Counted from the first letter of the stretch, positions 37,391 to 48,143 are shown. The stretch: 64,000 nt of DNA from Nitrosospira multiformis (GCF_900103165.1 NZ_FNKY01000001.1:1116001-1180000), one strand, 5' to 3'. Notes: generated by a model from the letters alone, not told the origin. Made by a program: numbers and translations.

Positions 37391-38746
37391 TCATCTTCTT
37401 CCACGCAGCCACCAAATGATCAATCCGCTTGCCAGGAAAACCAGTGGCAGAACGATGAGAAAACCGCCAGTAATGATGATAAGCGTTGATTCACTTAATA
37501 CCAGGTTGCTGTCGAGTGTGGCCCGGGGTTGAATAGCAATGAGATTTTCGTCGCCAGTGAGCCAGTTGACGAGATTAATGCCAAAATCCAGATTGTTGCC
37601 GTTGCCCAGATACGTATTGGCAAGAAAATTCCCGCTGCCGATGACAGCGATGCGCTGTTCACGGTCTTGCAGAGTGCGGCGCAGGGTGGCAGCGATGCTT
37701 ACGGGACCGGATACATCATACATTTTGTCGAAGACGATGCCGGAATCCAGCTTGCCGGTTTCCACCCATCCGCGGTGTGCCGCTTCCACCAGCGAGACGC
37801 TATGCCATACCTCATTTTCATTGACGATTATCTGGCGAGCAAAAGGAAACATCGTAATATAGTCGAAATTGTGTGTGACCGGATGCTGTCCATAATTCGC
37901 GCCTAACGCGACAGTGATGGGCAATTTCAACTGCTGAGCCTGAGGATCGACCACCACGCCCGGTGTGAGCGTCACCTCCAGTTTCTCGGCAAGCGGTTGC
38001 AAGCCATGCAAGGGGCCCTCATCTATTAGCCACAACAGGTTGCCGCCGCGGCCGATATACGCAAGCAATTTACCCACTTCTCCTTCCCGCAGGTCAATTT
38101 GCGGCGAGGCAATGACGAGCAAGCTCGTGTTGGCCGGTACATCGGGGGCAATAGAAAGATTGAGCGTTCCGGTCTTGAATCCCTTCCCCATCAATTGCTT
38201 GCCAAATTCTCCCAGGTCATGACTCGCGCTACCGTCCAGCTTGCGCTCACCATGGCCGCTGAGCATTGTTATGAGTTTCTTACTGGGGCGCGCCAATCGC
38301 ATCAGCAGATTAGTGAACGTTTGCTCGTTGAACGTGCTGAGGTGTTCGCTTCTGCCATTGAACGTTACCACCATTTCCCCATTGACCTGAACTCCCGCTT
38401 CCCGTGTGAGTTTCGGCTGCTCGGCGGGATCGATGAATGTGACCATGAAATCGGGTTTGACACGCTGATAACGCGAGAGGAATTCATGGATGATTTTACG
38501 AATATTTCCCAATTGCGCATCTTGAGCGGTTGCGTAGACGGTGGCGTTAAGCGGGCCGTTGATTTTTTCTAGTACCTCCATACTTGCTTGACTTAGGCTG
38601 TTGCGCCCATTCTGGCTGATATCCCACTCAATACGGGTTTCATGCGCAAGATAGCCTAGCAACCCGGCCAACGATATCAGCAGCACTACAAACACGCTGT
38701 TTTGTATCAACCAGTACCTGCGTCGTTGGTGAGTGATCATGGCCAT
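37391..38746 (-). CDS. GldG-like ABC transporter auxiliary protein
   Basis: 451 residues. N-terminal helix (about 13-31), a large periplasmic part related to the ABC_transp_aux domain of GldG, and a C-terminal helix (about 425-447) ending in basic residues. Third gene of an ATPase-permease-auxiliary set (40270 to 37391). GldG is needed for gliding in Bacteroidetes, but proteobacterial homologues belong to uncharacterised transporters, so no motility is implied. Confidence 0.82.
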   Translation of the reverse strand: MAMITHQRRRYWLIQNSVFVVLLISLAGLLGYLAHETRIEWDISQNGRNSLSQASMEVLEKINGPLNATVYATAQDAQLGNIRKIIHEFLSRYQRVKPDFMVTFIDPAEQPKLTREAGVQVNGEMVVTFNGRSEHLSTFNEQTFTNLLMRLARPSKKLITMLSGHGERKLDGSASHDLGEFGKQLMGKGFKTGTLNLSIAPDVPANTSLLVIASPQIDLREGEVGKLLAYIGRGGNLLWLIDEGPLHGLQPLAEKLEVTLTPGVVVDPQAQQLKLPITVALGANYGQHPVTHNFDYITMFPFARQIIVNENEVWHSVSLVEAAHRGWVETGKLDSGIVFDKMYDVSGPVSIAATLRRTLQDREQRIAVIGSGNFLANTYLGNGNNLDFGINLVNWLTGDENLIAIQPRATLDSNLVLSESTLIIITGGFLIVLPLVFLASGLIIWWLRGRR

Positions 38747-38766
38747 TTAGTCACATGACGCCAGGG

Positions 38767-39513
38767 TTAACCACGCAGCCGCTCCTTATCCAGCCGGCGA
38801 ACAGATAGCACCAGAAAGACAAGGATGAACAGCGAGAAGTATGCCAGATCAAATGTATCGATCATGCCACGATTGAAATTTTCATAATGTGCGAGCAGAG
38901 AGAAATCACGTGTGACGCTGTCACTGTCGTCCCCCGCCGCAATGTCCAATACCCACAAAATCAGCAGTGTGCCCAGCGCGCCGGCAGCCGCAATCGCCGG
39001 ATGGGCACTGAGGCAGGAAAAATAAAGTCCGAGGGAGGCGAAACAGGCGGTTATCAGGAATAGGCCGGCGACATTGCTCAGCAACAAGCCAAGATCCAGC
39101 GCTCCCCCCACCAGCAGAGACATTGACAGTGTTATGACCAGCGCAATCACCACTGAAAAGAAAATCATCAGGCTGAGGAATTTTCCCAGAACGATGTCGA
39201 TCATCGAAATGGGTGCCGAAATGAGAAAGGTCATGGTGTGATTGCGGCGCTCCTCGGCGATGAGGCGTGCGGTTAAAAGGGGGGTGATCATAAGCAATAC
39301 CACCGCGGCCATGGCGAATACCGGCGCAATAATCGTTTCCGTCGCGCCTGGCGGATTGGCGATTGTCATAAGCTGCGGCTGTATCTGCAGAAATGTATCG
39401 AGATGTACCAGAAAAATCCAGGCCAGCACTAATTGCACCAGTGCAAGCAATATCCAGGCTAGCGGCGAGCCAAACAAGATTTTTAGTTCTTTCCGGGTAA
39501 TAATCAGAATCAT
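38767..39513 (-). CDS. ABC-2 type permease, GldF-like
   Basis: 248 residues, six probable membrane helices. ABC-2 permease pattern (RKELKILFGSPLAWILLALVQ split by charges, ERRNHTMTFLISAPIS). Works with the ATPase encoded 22 nt upstream and the auxiliary protein encoded 20 nt downstream. Substrate unknown; the combination resembles Gld and Nos exporters. Confidence 0.85.
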   Translation of the reverse strand: MILIITRKELKILFGSPLAWILLALVQLVLAWIFLVHLDTFLQIQPQLMTIANPPGATETIIAPVFAMAAVVLLMITPLLTARLIAEERRNHTMTFLISAPISMIDIVLGKFLSLMIFFSVVIALVITLSMSLLVGGALDLGLLLSNVAGLFLITACFASLGLYFSCLSAHPAIAAAGALGTLLILWVLDIAAGDDSDSVTRDFSLLAHYENFNRGMIDTFDLAYFSLFILVFLVLSVRRLDKERLRG

Positions 39514-39535
39514 GGCGATGAAAACTTTTGGAATT

Positions 39536-40270
39536 TTACTTATTCATGGTGAACTGCATGAAGATCTCTTCCAGACTGATTCCCTTCTGCTTTAGGCCAT
39601 TGACGGAGTCACTAAATACCGTGCTTCCCTTATGCATGATCTGCACCCGGTCGCACACGCTCTCAACTTCCGGCAGGAGGTGCGTCGAGAGAATGACGCT
39701 GCGCTCCGTACCCAGTTCACGGATGAGAGTACGGATTTCCCGTATCTGGTTGGGATCGAGTCCGACTGTTGGCTCATCAAGAATGATCACATCCGGATCA
39801 TGAATGATAGCCTGGGCAATTCCCACACGCTGCTGATAACCTTTTGACAGCGAACCAATCAGACGCTTGCCTGTATCATTCAACCCGCAGCGTTGTACAA
39901 CACTGTCCAGCGCAAAACGGATTTTTGCGTTGTTGACCCGATGCAGCCTGGCGGCAAGTTGCAAGTATTCATTGACTGTTAACTCCCGATAGAGTGGCGG
40001 TATCTCAGGTAGATAACCAATACGCGCCTTGGCATCGCGGGGTCTGTCCAGCAGATCTATTCCACAGATTTCAACGCTACCGGCGCTCGGGGCAAGATTG
40101 CCGGTGAGCATGCGCATAGTGGTGGTCTTACCCGCACCATTGGGGCCGAGAAATCCCAGAATTTCCCCATGTTTGAGCTCCAGATTGATTTCACGCACGG
40201 CGACACGGTTGCCGAAGTAGCGGGATAAGCCACGCGCGGAAATGGTTGATGAAGCGATTGGTTCAGTCAT
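39536..40270 (-). CDS. ABC transporter ATPase, GldA/CcmA-like
   Basis: 244 residues. Walker A GPNGAGKTTTMRML, signature SLSKGYQQRVGIAQA, Walker B VIILDEPTVGLD and the H-loop (STHLLPE) are intact. Energises the adjacent ABC-2 permease. First gene of the three-gene set, inserted between mutM and the TPR-lolB-ispE block. Confidence 0.9.
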   Translation of the reverse strand: MTEPIASSTISARGLSRYFGNRVAVREINLELKHGEILGFLGPNGAGKTTTMRMLTGNLAPSAGSVEICGIDLLDRPRDAKARIGYLPEIPPLYRELTVNEYLQLAARLHRVNNAKIRFALDSVVQRCGLNDTGKRLIGSLSKGYQQRVGIAQAIIHDPDVIILDEPTVGLDPNQIREIRTLIRELGTERSVILSTHLLPEVESVCDRVQIMHKGSTVFSDSVNGLKQKGISLEEIFMQFTMNK

Positions 40271-40796
40271 CTGAGTCCGGTGGTTTGACTGGGCGGCGTG
40301 TGCGGAAGAGCATCACTATAAACCGGAATTTGCAAACAATCGCCTCTTTCCGTATCAGGGGTGCCTTTCCTTGGGTACAAGCCTGGTCAGGCAGGTCGCC
40401 CGCAAAATACCGCCGATATGGGTTGTGGTAAAATCAGATCTCACTGCGGTACACTCCCCAGGCAATTGGCGGGTCCAACCATAACCTGCGTTGCATGCTT
40501 TGTGTTCATTCCGATTTTGCCCAGTCATGTGCCAACTCGTTTGCCGATGCGTGCTTCATGAAGGACATATTCAGAGGTTCATTAATTGTTTTCTACGTTT
40601 GTTCGCCCGGTAAATAGACTCATTTGGAACTTTGAATTTATAAGGCTGCCTATGAATGTGCGCTCCGAGCATTCTTGCTTGGCAACGTCCACTTGTGAGA
40701 AGTGTAAAATATACCTAATATGTGGGCTGTGCTGAAGGTCGATTCCGCTCTATATTTCCCTATTAGCCTTATTTTCGGACCCTGTCTTAATTTTCC
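40271..40796. other. Intergenic stretch between divergent ABC and TPR genes
   Basis: 526 nt. Must hold promoters for both directions but I cannot pick convincing ones. Short open frames here lack ribosome sites and protein-like composition. Nothing else recognised. Confidence 0.4.
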
Positions 40797-42518
40797 ATGA
40801 ATCTTAAAATTCCCGGCGCATTGCTGCTGCTGTTTTTTCTTGCCGCCTGTGCGCAGATTCCAGGCAAGACCGCTCTCAATGCGAGCAAGCCGACGCAGCA
40901 AGCTGAGGCTGGACAGTCAAAATTACCTAATCAGGATTTGACCCCGCCCATCCTGTTCGATTTTTTACTGGGTGAAACGGCTTTACAGCGCGGTGATCAG
41001 GAAATCGCCACCCGCACTTATCTCAAGCTGGCGAGAAGCACCCGCGATCCACGCGTCGCCCAGCGGGCCACCGAAATCGCGCTTCATTCACGTCAAGCCG
41101 CGCCCGCGCTTGAAGCAGCAAAAATCTGGGTGGAACTCGATCCGAATTCGGTAACTGCCCGTCAGACGATTGCGGCGCTATTGGTGAATTCGGACAGACT
41201 GGATGAGGCGCGGCCCCATCTGGAGAAGCTGCTGGCATCGGAGGGGGGCAGTATCGACGAGGCTTTCATGCAATTGAATAGCCTGCTGGTACGCAATTCC
41301 AATAAAAATGCGACATTCGAATTGGTACGACAGCTTGCTCAACCTTATCCCGAGTTACCGGAGGCGCATTTTGCCGTGTCTCAGGCGGCGTGGTTTGCTA
41401 ATCACTTTGATATTGCACTGGCCGAGATGAAGCAGGCTTTGGTACTTCGCCCGGAGTGGGAGATGGCGGCAATTTATCAAGGGCGGATATTGGCGCGAAC
41501 TTCCAATGCCGATGCAATGGAATTTTACAAAGGCTATCTCAAAACTTATCCCAAGGCCAACGATACACGCATAACGTACGCCCGGCTATTGCTGGTCGAA
41601 AAAGATTATGTCAAGGCGCGCGAACAATTTGAAAGATTGCTGGCGGAGAATCCGGGTAACGCCGACGTCGCCCTGGCAGTGGGTTTGCTATCCATGGAGT
41701 TACGCGAGTACGATATTGCCGAGTCGAATTTCAAGAAAGCGCTGGAGCTGGACTACAGGGATCCGGGTATGGTGCGCTATTATCTCGGTGGAATATGCGA
41801 GAAAACCCAGCGTTCTGATGAGGCGATGGAGTGGTACCGCTCCGTCACCGGTGGAAGTCAATACATTCCGGCACAGATACGGTATGCCGTTCTGCTGACC
41901 AAGAAGGGAAAAGCGGATGAGGCCCTCAAGCACTTGCAGCAATTGCCGGCTACGAATAATCAGCAACGTGCCCAGTTGATAATTGCCGAATCCCAATTGT
42001 TGCGCGAGACGGGTGCCTATCAGAAAGCGTTTCAGTTGCTGAGTGATGGCCTGGAGAAGCTGCCGGATCATGTCGACCTGCTCTACGACCGTGCGTTGGC
42101 GGCAGAAAAAATCGGCAAATCCGATATCATGGAGCAGGATTTGCGCAAGCTCATACAATTGAAGCCTGATCACGCTCATGCTTATAATGCGCTGGGCTAT
42201 GGCCTTGCGGAACACAGCGATCGTCTGCCGGAAGCACTGGAACTTATCGAAAAAGCTATCATGCTTTCCCCTAATGATCCCTATATCATGGATAGTCTCG
42301 GATGGGTGCATTACCGTATGGGCAACCTCAATCAGGGGCTCAGTTATCTGAGACAAGCCTTCGGAATGAATCCCGATCCGGAAATTGCTGCCCATCTCGG
42401 CGAGGTTCTCTGGGTGCAAGGAATAAAGGATGAGGCAAAAGAAATCTGGCAAACCGCACTCAAAAATAATCCCGGTAACGAGACGTTGATTAGTACCATG
42501 AAGAAATTCATGAAGTAG
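40797..42518 (+). CDS. TPR-repeat lipoprotein
   Basis: 573 residues. Lipoprotein signal with lipobox LAAC (Cys18), then many tetratricopeptide-type repeats across the length, best seen as LALAVGLLSMELREYDIAES-like and YNALGYGLAEHSDRLPEALEL-like blocks. Proteins of this kind upstream of lolB are common in Betaproteobacteria and probably act as scaffolds at the outer membrane. Followed after five bases by lolB. Confidence 0.88.
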   Translation: MNLKIPGALLLLFFLAACAQIPGKTALNASKPTQQAEAGQSKLPNQDLTPPILFDFLLGETALQRGDQEIATRTYLKLARSTRDPRVAQRATEIALHSRQAAPALEAAKIWVELDPNSVTARQTIAALLVNSDRLDEARPHLEKLLASEGGSIDEAFMQLNSLLVRNSNKNATFELVRQLAQPYPELPEAHFAVSQAAWFANHFDIALAEMKQALVLRPEWEMAAIYQGRILARTSNADAMEFYKGYLKTYPKANDTRITYARLLLVEKDYVKAREQFERLLAENPGNADVALAVGLLSMELREYDIAESNFKKALELDYRDPGMVRYYLGGICEKTQRSDEAMEWYRSVTGGSQYIPAQIRYAVLLTKKGKADEALKHLQQLPATNNQQRAQLIIAESQLLRETGAYQKAFQLLSDGLEKLPDHVDLLYDRALAAEKIGKSDIMEQDLRKLIQLKPDHAHAYNALGYGLAEHSDRLPEALELIEKAIMLSPNDPYIMDSLGWVHYRMGNLNQGLSYLRQAFGMNPDPEIAAHLGEVLWVQGIKDEAKEIWQTALKNNPGNETLISTMKKFMK

Positions 42519-42523
42519 TACAG

Positions 42524-43222
42524 ATGATGGGTCATGCTGGTGTAACGCCGGTGCAATCCAGATCTCGGCCATTTTCGCTTTCTAAGGAGTGGCGCGATGT
42601 TTCGTGGTGGGGCCTGATGTTATGTGTGTTGTTTCTTTTCCCTGGTTGCACCACCCCTATTCATAAACGCACCGCTGTCAGTACCATCGTCATTGAACCC
42701 ATGACGGGTGCTGTGGAAGCAAAGCCGGCGGCTTTCAGGCTGGTTGGCAGAGTCTCGGTAACAGGTGGCAAAGATAGTTTTTCCGGTGGCGTACAATGGC
42801 ATCATGCCGATACGAGCGATGAAATCCTTCTCCTTTCTCCGCTTGGGCAGGCTGTAGCACAGATACAACGCAATCATGAAGGCGTATATCTGACGACTTC
42901 CGAGCAGGAAACCTTTTATGCTTTTGATGTGGAAACCCTGACAGAACGGGTATTGGGCTGGCGGCTGCCGCTCATGGGTTTGCAATATTGGGTACAAAGC
43001 GTGAATTCGCCCGCGACCGTAGCCGAGGTAGATAGGGATATCGATGGGACCACTGTGGCTATGCGTCAGGATGGATGGGAGATTAGTTATTTGAGTCATT
43101 TTCCCGTGCCGGAAACACAAACCAAGCAGGCGCAAACCGCACGTCCAAAATTGTTGATGCTTAAACGTCCCGGCCTTCAAATAAAACTCATGGTGGATAG
43201 CTGGAATCCGGGTAATCAATGA
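42524..43222 (+). CDS. lolB: Outer-membrane lipoprotein insertase LolB
   Basis: 232 residues. Receives lipoproteins from LolA and places them in the outer membrane. The lipobox is LFLFPGC near residue 42; the ATG at 42524 gives a long basic N-region, and a shorter ATG at 42617 would leave almost no charge before the hydrophobic core. The LolB core is visible (FRLVGRVSVTGG, SGGVQWHHAD, LLLSPLGQAVAQI, LPLMGLQYWVQ). Placed between the TPR gene and ispE as in relatives. Confidence 0.88.
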   Translation: MMGHAGVTPVQSRSRPFSLSKEWRDVSWWGLMLCVLFLFPGCTTPIHKRTAVSTIVIEPMTGAVEAKPAAFRLVGRVSVTGGKDSFSGGVQWHHADTSDEILLLSPLGQAVAQIQRNHEGVYLTTSEQETFYAFDVETLTERVLGWRLPLMGLQYWVQSVNSPATVAEVDRDIDGTTVAMRQDGWEISYLSHFPVPETQTKQAQTARPKLLMLKRPGLQIKLMVDSWNPGNQ

Positions 43223-43238
43223 AGCCAATCTTGAACTA

Positions 43239-44087
43239 ATGACCAAGCTCGTTTGCCTCGCCCCGGCCAAACTCAATCTGTTCCTGCATGTGGTCGGGCG
43301 TAGAGAAGATGGCTATCATCTATTGCAAACGGTTTTTCGCTTCGTGGATTTTTCGGACCGGTTCAATTTTGCTTTGCGGGAAGATGGCGTGATCAAACTT
43401 CATACGCCTACTCCCGGTGTACCTGAAGATAAAGATTTGTGTGTACGCGCCGCAAAATTGCTACAGCGGGAAAGCAGCATTTCCCTGGGTGTCGATATTT
43501 TTCTGGAAAAGCGTATCCCGATGGGAGGCGGGTTGGGCGGTGGTAGTTCCGATGCGGCGACGACGCTGCTGGCACTCAACCGTTTATGGGGACTGGGCTG
43601 GAAAAGAAATCAGTTGTTGACACTTGGGCTCGGACTGGGTGCGGATGTACCTGTATTTATCTTTGGTGAAAATGCTTTTGCGGAAGGGATAGGTGAAAAG
43701 CTTTCATCCATCATGCTCCCGCCCGCGTGGTATCTCATCCTGATGCCACCTGTGCACGTATCCACCCCGCAGGTTTTTGCCAGTAAAGAATTGACACGAA
43801 ACACGATTCCAATCAAAATACCGCCCTTTTCCGTCGAGCATGGGCATAACGATCTGGAGCCGGTGGTATGCCGGACTTTTCCCGAGGTAGCGCGTCATTT
43901 GGAGTGGCTCAGGCGGCTCGATAACACCCGAAAGGTGGCGATGACGGGCTCGGGCGCTTGTGTATTTGCCGAGTTTGCCACGGAGCCGGCGGCGCAATTG
44001 GCTTTGGCAAAAGTTCCGGCCGATATGACAGGTTTTATGGCGCAAGGATTGGATCGCCATCCCATGCATGATTTTGCAGAGCAGTAA
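43239..44087 (+). CDS. ispE: 4-diphosphocytidyl-2-C-methyl-D-erythritol kinase
   Basis: 282 residues. GHMP kinase of the non-mevalonate isoprenoid pathway. N-terminal APAKLNLFLHVVGRREDGYH and the ATP loop PMGGGLGGGSSDAATTLLAL are diagnostic, MTGSGACVFAEF is the third motif. The tRNA-Gln gene begins four bases after the stop. Confidence 0.95.
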   Translation: MTKLVCLAPAKLNLFLHVVGRREDGYHLLQTVFRFVDFSDRFNFALREDGVIKLHTPTPGVPEDKDLCVRAAKLLQRESSISLGVDIFLEKRIPMGGGLGGGSSDAATTLLALNRLWGLGWKRNQLLTLGLGLGADVPVFIFGENAFAEGIGEKLSSIMLPPAWYLILMPPVHVSTPQVFASKELTRNTIPIKIPPFSVEHGHNDLEPVVCRTFPEVARHLEWLRRLDNTRKVAMTGSGACVFAEFATEPAAQLALAKVPADMTGFMAQGLDRHPMHDFAEQ

Positions 44088-44090
44088 ATT

Positions 44091-44165
44091 TGGGGAGTCG
44101 CCAAGTGGTAAGGCACCGGATTTTGATTCCGGCATTCGTAGGTTCGATCCCTACCTCCCCAGCCA
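44091..44165 (+). tRNA. tRNA-Gln (anticodon TTG)
   Basis: A full cloverleaf: acceptor TGGGGAG with CTCCCCA, anticodon stem CCGGA/TCCGG (44116-44120 and 44128-44132) around a loop with TTG at 44123-44125, T arm with GGTTCGATCC, and an encoded CCA end. It lies between ispE and prs, the usual betaproteobacterial place, and is likely cut out of a common transcript. Confidence 0.96.
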
Positions 44166-44266
44166 AGTTTTGAAGTGCCAGTTCAGTCATACAAGATATG
44201 CGAGGAGCCGCTCGTATCTCTTTTGTCCTTCAGTGCCGGTTAAGAATTTCAAATAGTCACTTGCCC

Positions 44267-45217
44267 ATGGCCTACGATAGCTTGATGGTTTTCACCGGCA
44301 ACGCCAATCCCAAGCTGGCGCAGGATGTGGTGCGGCATCTCAACATCCACGTGGGGCGTGCGACGGTGGGCCGTTTCAGCGACGGCGAGGTGATGGTGGA
44401 GATCCTCGAGAATGTCCGCGGCAAGGACGTATTTGTTTTGCAATCCACCTGTATGCCCACCAACGATACGTTGATGGAATTGCTGGTACTGGTGGATGCG
44501 CTGAAGCGGGCATCCGCGGGGCGTATCACCGCGGCAATGCCTTATTTCGGCTATGCCCGTCAGGATAGGAGGCCGCGTTCGGTACGAGTGCCGATTACCG
44601 CCAAAGTGGTGGCGAACATGCTGACCACGGTCGGGATAGACCGGCTGCTGACCATGGATTTGCATTCGGACCAGATCCAGGGATTTTTCGACATCCCGGT
44701 GGATAATATCTACAGCATGCCGATTCTGCTGGGAGACTTGTGGAAAAGCGATTATCAGAATCTGGTGGTGGTCTCGCCCGATGTAGGCGGTGTGGTGCGA
44801 GCGAGGCAGATGGCGAAACGCCTGGAATGCGATCTGGCGATCATCGACAAGCGCCGTCCCAAATTTAACGTTGCCAAGGTGATGAACATCATTGGCGAGG
44901 TGGATGGGCGCACCTGCGTCATCATGGATGACATGGTGGATACCGCCAATACATTATGTGAAGCGGCCCGTGCCTTGAAAGAGGAGGGCGCGGAAAGCGT
45001 GCTGGCTTATTGTACTCATGCGGTATTATCGGGCAAAGCGGTGGAGCGGATTGAGAATTCCTCACTCGACAAGCTGGTCGTCACCGATACTATCCCGTTG
45101 CGTGAGGATGCCAAAGCCTGCGTTCGCATTCATCAGCTGAGCGTGGCGAGCCTGCTGGCGGAAACGATGTTGAGGATCAGTAACGAGGATTCAGTGAGTT
45201 CATTGTTCATGGAGTAA
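44267..45217 (+). CDS. prs: Ribose-phosphate pyrophosphokinase
   Basis: 316 residues, the normal size. Makes PRPP for nucleotides, His and Trp. Start at the ATG at 44267, giving [20 protein letters not shown]; the open frame upstream crosses the space after the tRNA. The PRPP loop [14 protein letters not shown] and the [13 protein letters not shown] block are conserved. Confidence 0.96.
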   Translation: MAYDSLMVFTGNANPKLAQDVVRHLNIHVGRATVGRFSDGEVMVEILENVRGKDVFVLQSTCMPTNDTLMELLVLVDALKRASAGRITAAMPYFGYARQDRRPRSVRVPITAKVVANMLTTVGIDRLLTMDLHSDQIQGFFDIPVDNIYSMPILLGDLWKSDYQNLVVVSPDVGGVVRARQMAKRLECDLAIIDKRRPKFNVAKVMNIIGEVDGRTCVIMDDMVDTANTLCEAARALKEEGAESVLAYCTHAVLSGKAVERIENSSLDKLVVTDTIPLREDAKACVRIHQLSVASLLAETMLRISNEDSVSSLFME

Positions 45218-45274
45218 GCGTTTATTAATCGGAGTCATCTGGTCGCGGATGCTCCCCATTCTGGAGAAAGCAAG

Positions 45275-45961
45275 ATGCAAATTGAAATCAGCGCCAACAA
45301 GCGCACGTTACAGGGCAAAGGTGCGAGCCGCCGCCTGCGTGGTTCCGGCAAGGTGCCGGGCGTTATTTATGGCGGAGAAAATCCGGCGCAAGCGATTGAG
45401 CTGGATCATAACGGTCTTTATCACAAGCTCAAGCAGGAGGCTTTTCATGCCTCCATCCTGTCCATGGATCTGGATGGGGGAAAAGAGCAGGTGCTGTTGC
45501 GTGATATACAAATGCACCCGTTCAAATTGCAAGTGCTGCACATCGACTTCCAGCGTGTGGACAAGAATAAGAAGATACACATGAAAGTGCCGTTGCACTT
45601 CATTAACGCCGAGATTTCGCCAGGAGTGAAATTGTCTGGCGGTCTCGTCAGTCATGTGCTCACCGAACTGGATGTTTCCTGTTTGCCGAAAGATCTGCCC
45701 GAATTCATTACGGTTGATCTGACCGACCTTGCCGCTGGAAATACCTTGCACCTGAGCGATCTGAAACTGCCGGAAGGCGTGGAGATTCCCGCGCTGATCA
45801 AAGGCGAAAATTTGCCGGTGGCAACTATCGTCATTCCGCGTGCAGTGGCCGCCGAGGAAGCGGCCGCCCACGTGGCCGCAGGGGACATTCCGACGACCGT
45901 ACAGAAGAAAGAGGGTGCTGCAAAAGAAGGCGAGAAGAAAGACGCAGGGAAAAAGAAATAG
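45275..45961 (+). CDS. rplY: 50S ribosomal protein L25, Ctc form
   Basis: 228 residues. N-terminal 5S rRNA-binding domain ([20 protein letters not shown]...), a beta-barrel middle domain ([19 protein letters not shown]) and a Lys/Ala/Glu-rich tail. The long Ctc form is usual outside enterics. GGAG precedes the ATG. A terminator follows. Confidence 0.95.
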   Translation: MQIEISANKRTLQGKGASRRLRGSGKVPGVIYGGENPAQAIELDHNGLYHKLKQEAFHASILSMDLDGGKEQVLLRDIQMHPFKLQVLHIDFQRVDKNKKIHMKVPLHFINAEISPGVKLSGGLVSHVLTELDVSCLPKDLPEFITVDLTDLAAGNTLHLSDLKLPEGVEIPALIKGENLPVATIVIPRAVAAEEAAAHVAAGDIPTTVQKKEGAAKEGEKKDAGKKK

Positions 45962-45982
45962 TAACTTGTCGTTTTTTCATGC

Positions 45983-46022
45983 AGCCCGCTGGGTTCCTCA
46001 GTTCCGGCGGGCTTTTCTTTTT
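45983..46022 (+). terminator. Terminator after rplY
   Basis: Ten-pair stem AGCCCGCTGG with CCGGCGGGCT (one G-U pair), then TTTCTTTTT. Lies between rplY and pth, so pth probably has its own promoter or depends on read-through. Confidence 0.9.
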
Positions 46023-46049
46023 AGTATGTAGCCACTTCTGTAACGTTCG

Positions 46050-46634
46050 ATGAAGCTCATCGTCGGTCTCGGCAATCCAGGCAGAGAATATGCCGCCACG
46101 CGTCATAATGCCGGCGCCTGGTGGATATTCCGCCTGGCAGATGAATTGCGCATGACGTTAAAAGCCGAGGCGAGGTTTCATGGTTTGTGTGCGCGTACCG
46201 GTCAAGGTGATGCGGAGTTGTGGTTGCTCAATCCGCAGACGTATATGAATGCCAGCGGGAAAGCCGTTGCGGCGTTATGCCGCTATTATAAAATTCAGCC
46301 TGAACAAGTTCTCGTGGTTCATGATGAACTGGATTTGCCGCCGGGTGTTTCCAGACTGAAACTTGGTGGCGGCCTAGGCGGGCACAATGGTTTGAAGGAT
46401 ATCGCCGCCCACCTTGCGACCAAGGATTTCTGGCGCCTGCGCATTGGCATTGGCCATCCCGGCGACAGAAATGCCGTGGTAAATTATGTGCTGCAGCCGC
46501 CGCGCAAGGAAGAAACCCCGCTGATAGACGAAGCGATCCATCGCAGCCTGGAAGTCTGGCCGCTTATTGCGGAAGGCAATTGCCAGGCGGCCATGCTGAA
46601 GCTGCATACAAAAGTAATCAAAGATGATATGTAA
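46050..46634 (+). CDS. pth: Peptidyl-tRNA hydrolase
   Basis: 194 residues. Frees tRNA from drop-off peptidyl-tRNAs. [14 protein letters not shown] with the catalytic His, [13 protein letters not shown] and [11 protein letters not shown] with the catalytic Asp. Conserved neighbour of rplY and ychF. Confidence 0.96.
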   Translation: MKLIVGLGNPGREYAATRHNAGAWWIFRLADELRMTLKAEARFHGLCARTGQGDAELWLLNPQTYMNASGKAVAALCRYYKIQPEQVLVVHDELDLPPGVSRLKLGGGLGGHNGLKDIAAHLATKDFWRLRIGIGHPGDRNAVVNYVLQPPRKEETPLIDEAIHRSLEVWPLIAEGNCQAAMLKLHTKVIKDDM

Positions 46635-46707
46635 GGAAGGTGTACATCTCATTTTTCCCCTCCAGCCACTTGTGGCCCGAATCCATCATCTATAACTCAA
46701 AAAACTT

Positions 46708-47799
46708 ATGAGCCTGAAATGCGGTATCGTGGGTCTGCCCAATGTAGGAAAATCCACACTGTTTAACGCGCTGACCAAGGCGGGTATCTCGGCAGAAAAC
46801 TATCCTTTTTGTACCATCGAGCCGAATATCGGTATCGTCGAAGTGCCGGATCAGCGCTTATCCAAACTCAGTGCAATCGTCAACCCGCAAAAGGTGCAGC
46901 CCGCCATCGTCGAGTTCGTCGATATCGCCGGCCTTGTCGCGGGTGCATCCAAGGGGGAAGGGCTGGGAAATAAATTCCTTGCCACCATTCGTGAAACCGA
47001 TGGCATCGTCAATATGGTGCGTTGTTTCGTCAATGACAACGTCGTGCATGTCAGCGGCAACGTGGACCCGATTTCGGACATCGAGACTATACAGACCGAG
47101 CTGGCCCTGGCCGATCTGGCGACAGTGGAAAAGGGATTGCAACGCGAAACCAAGCTGGCCAAGTCCGGCAACAAGGAGGCGATCAAGTTGGTGGCGCTGC
47201 TCGAAAAGACACGGGCTCACCTTGATCAGGGCAATCCCGCCAGAAGCCTGGGGTTGGATGAGGAGCAACAGCAATTACTGAAGCCGCTCTGCCTGCTGAC
47301 CGGCAAACCCGCTATTTATGTCGCCAACGTTGACGAAAAAGGTTTCACCGGAAATCCGCTGTTGGCACGCGTGCAGGAATACGCCGCGCAGGAGGGCGCG
47401 CCGGTGGTGGCGATCTGTGCAGCCCTGGAAGCGGAAATCGCGGAAATGCCGGACGAGGACAAGCAGGTCTTTCTGGCCGATATGAATCTGGAAGAACCGG
47501 GGCTGAATCGGCTGGTTCGTGCCGCCTACCAGCTACTCGGGCTGCAAACCTATTTTACCGCCGGCGTGAAGGAGGTGCGTGCCTGGACCATATCCAGGGG
47601 CGATACCGCTCCGCAGGCAGCCGCCGTGATTCATACCGATTTCGAGAAAGGTTTCATCCGCGCTGAAGTCATTGCTTATGACGACTTCATCGCTTGCAGA
47701 GGTGAACAGGGCGCGAAGGAAGCAGGCAAGATGCGGCTGGAAGGCAAGGAATATGTGGTCAAGGATGGTGACGTGATGCATTTCCGATTCAACGTCTAG
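46708..47799 (+). CDS. ychF: Ribosome-binding ATPase YchF (OLA1 family)
   Basis: 363 residues. Obg-family P-loop [14 protein letters not shown] at about 8-21 and switch [17 protein letters not shown]; the NKxD motif is replaced (NVDE), which fits ATP preference of YchF. C-terminal TGS domain ([15 protein letters not shown]...). Last gene of the core block before the accessory region. Confidence 0.96.
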   Translation: MSLKCGIVGLPNVGKSTLFNALTKAGISAENYPFCTIEPNIGIVEVPDQRLSKLSAIVNPQKVQPAIVEFVDIAGLVAGASKGEGLGNKFLATIRETDGIVNMVRCFVNDNVVHVSGNVDPISDIETIQTELALADLATVEKGLQRETKLAKSGNKEAIKLVALLEKTRAHLDQGNPARSLGLDEEQQQLLKPLCLLTGKPAIYVANVDEKGFTGNPLLARVQEYAAQEGAPVVAICAALEAEIAEMPDEDKQVFLADMNLEEPGLNRLVRAAYQLLGLQTYFTAGVKEVRAWTISRGDTAPQAAAVIHTDFEKGFIRAEVIAYDDFIACRGEQGAKEAGKMRLEGKEYVVKDGDVMHFRFNV

Positions 47800-47804
47800 T
47801 TGGA

Positions 47805-48143
47805 TTGCTCCGCACCTCAACGAACAACGAAATTCCCATATATCTTGAAAAGGTCAGGTTTTCTAGCCTCCATACATCCGCGTTGATCAAGCTCGTCGCG
47901 GTGGTCGGCGCTTTACACTTGCGGAAGCGCGGGAGGAAGAGAATTTGCGAACGCTTCGGCATCACCATACAACGCACGGTGCAGGAGCTTAATGGTAAGG
48001 CGTGGTTGGAACTGGATGAGGAAACACCCATGGCCTGGCAAGTGATGAGTTCCCTGTCTTTTGGGGAGCGGGTGGAAAGCTTGGTGCAACTGCGAGAAGC
48101 GATCAGCTATCATGCCGCCATTCGGATGGATTGGCTGGTGTAG
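47805..48143 (+). CDS. Possible small protein, unrecognised
   Basis: A 112-residue frame from a TTG six bases after ychF. The composition is protein-like (for example VESLVQLREAISYHAAIRMD), but there is no good ribosome site and no domain is recognised. Could be a decayed gene or chance. Confidence 0.25.
   Translation: MLRTSTNNEIPIYLEKVRFSSLHTSALIKLVAVVGALHLRKRGRKRICERFGITIQRTVQELNGKAWLELDEETPMAWQVMSSLSFGERVESLVQLREAISYHAAIRMDWLV

Noticed and set aside
37391-40270. Gliding motility system
   Set aside because: Only the ATPase-permease-auxiliary part resembles Gld; the other gliding genes are absent and the group is not a gliding lineage.
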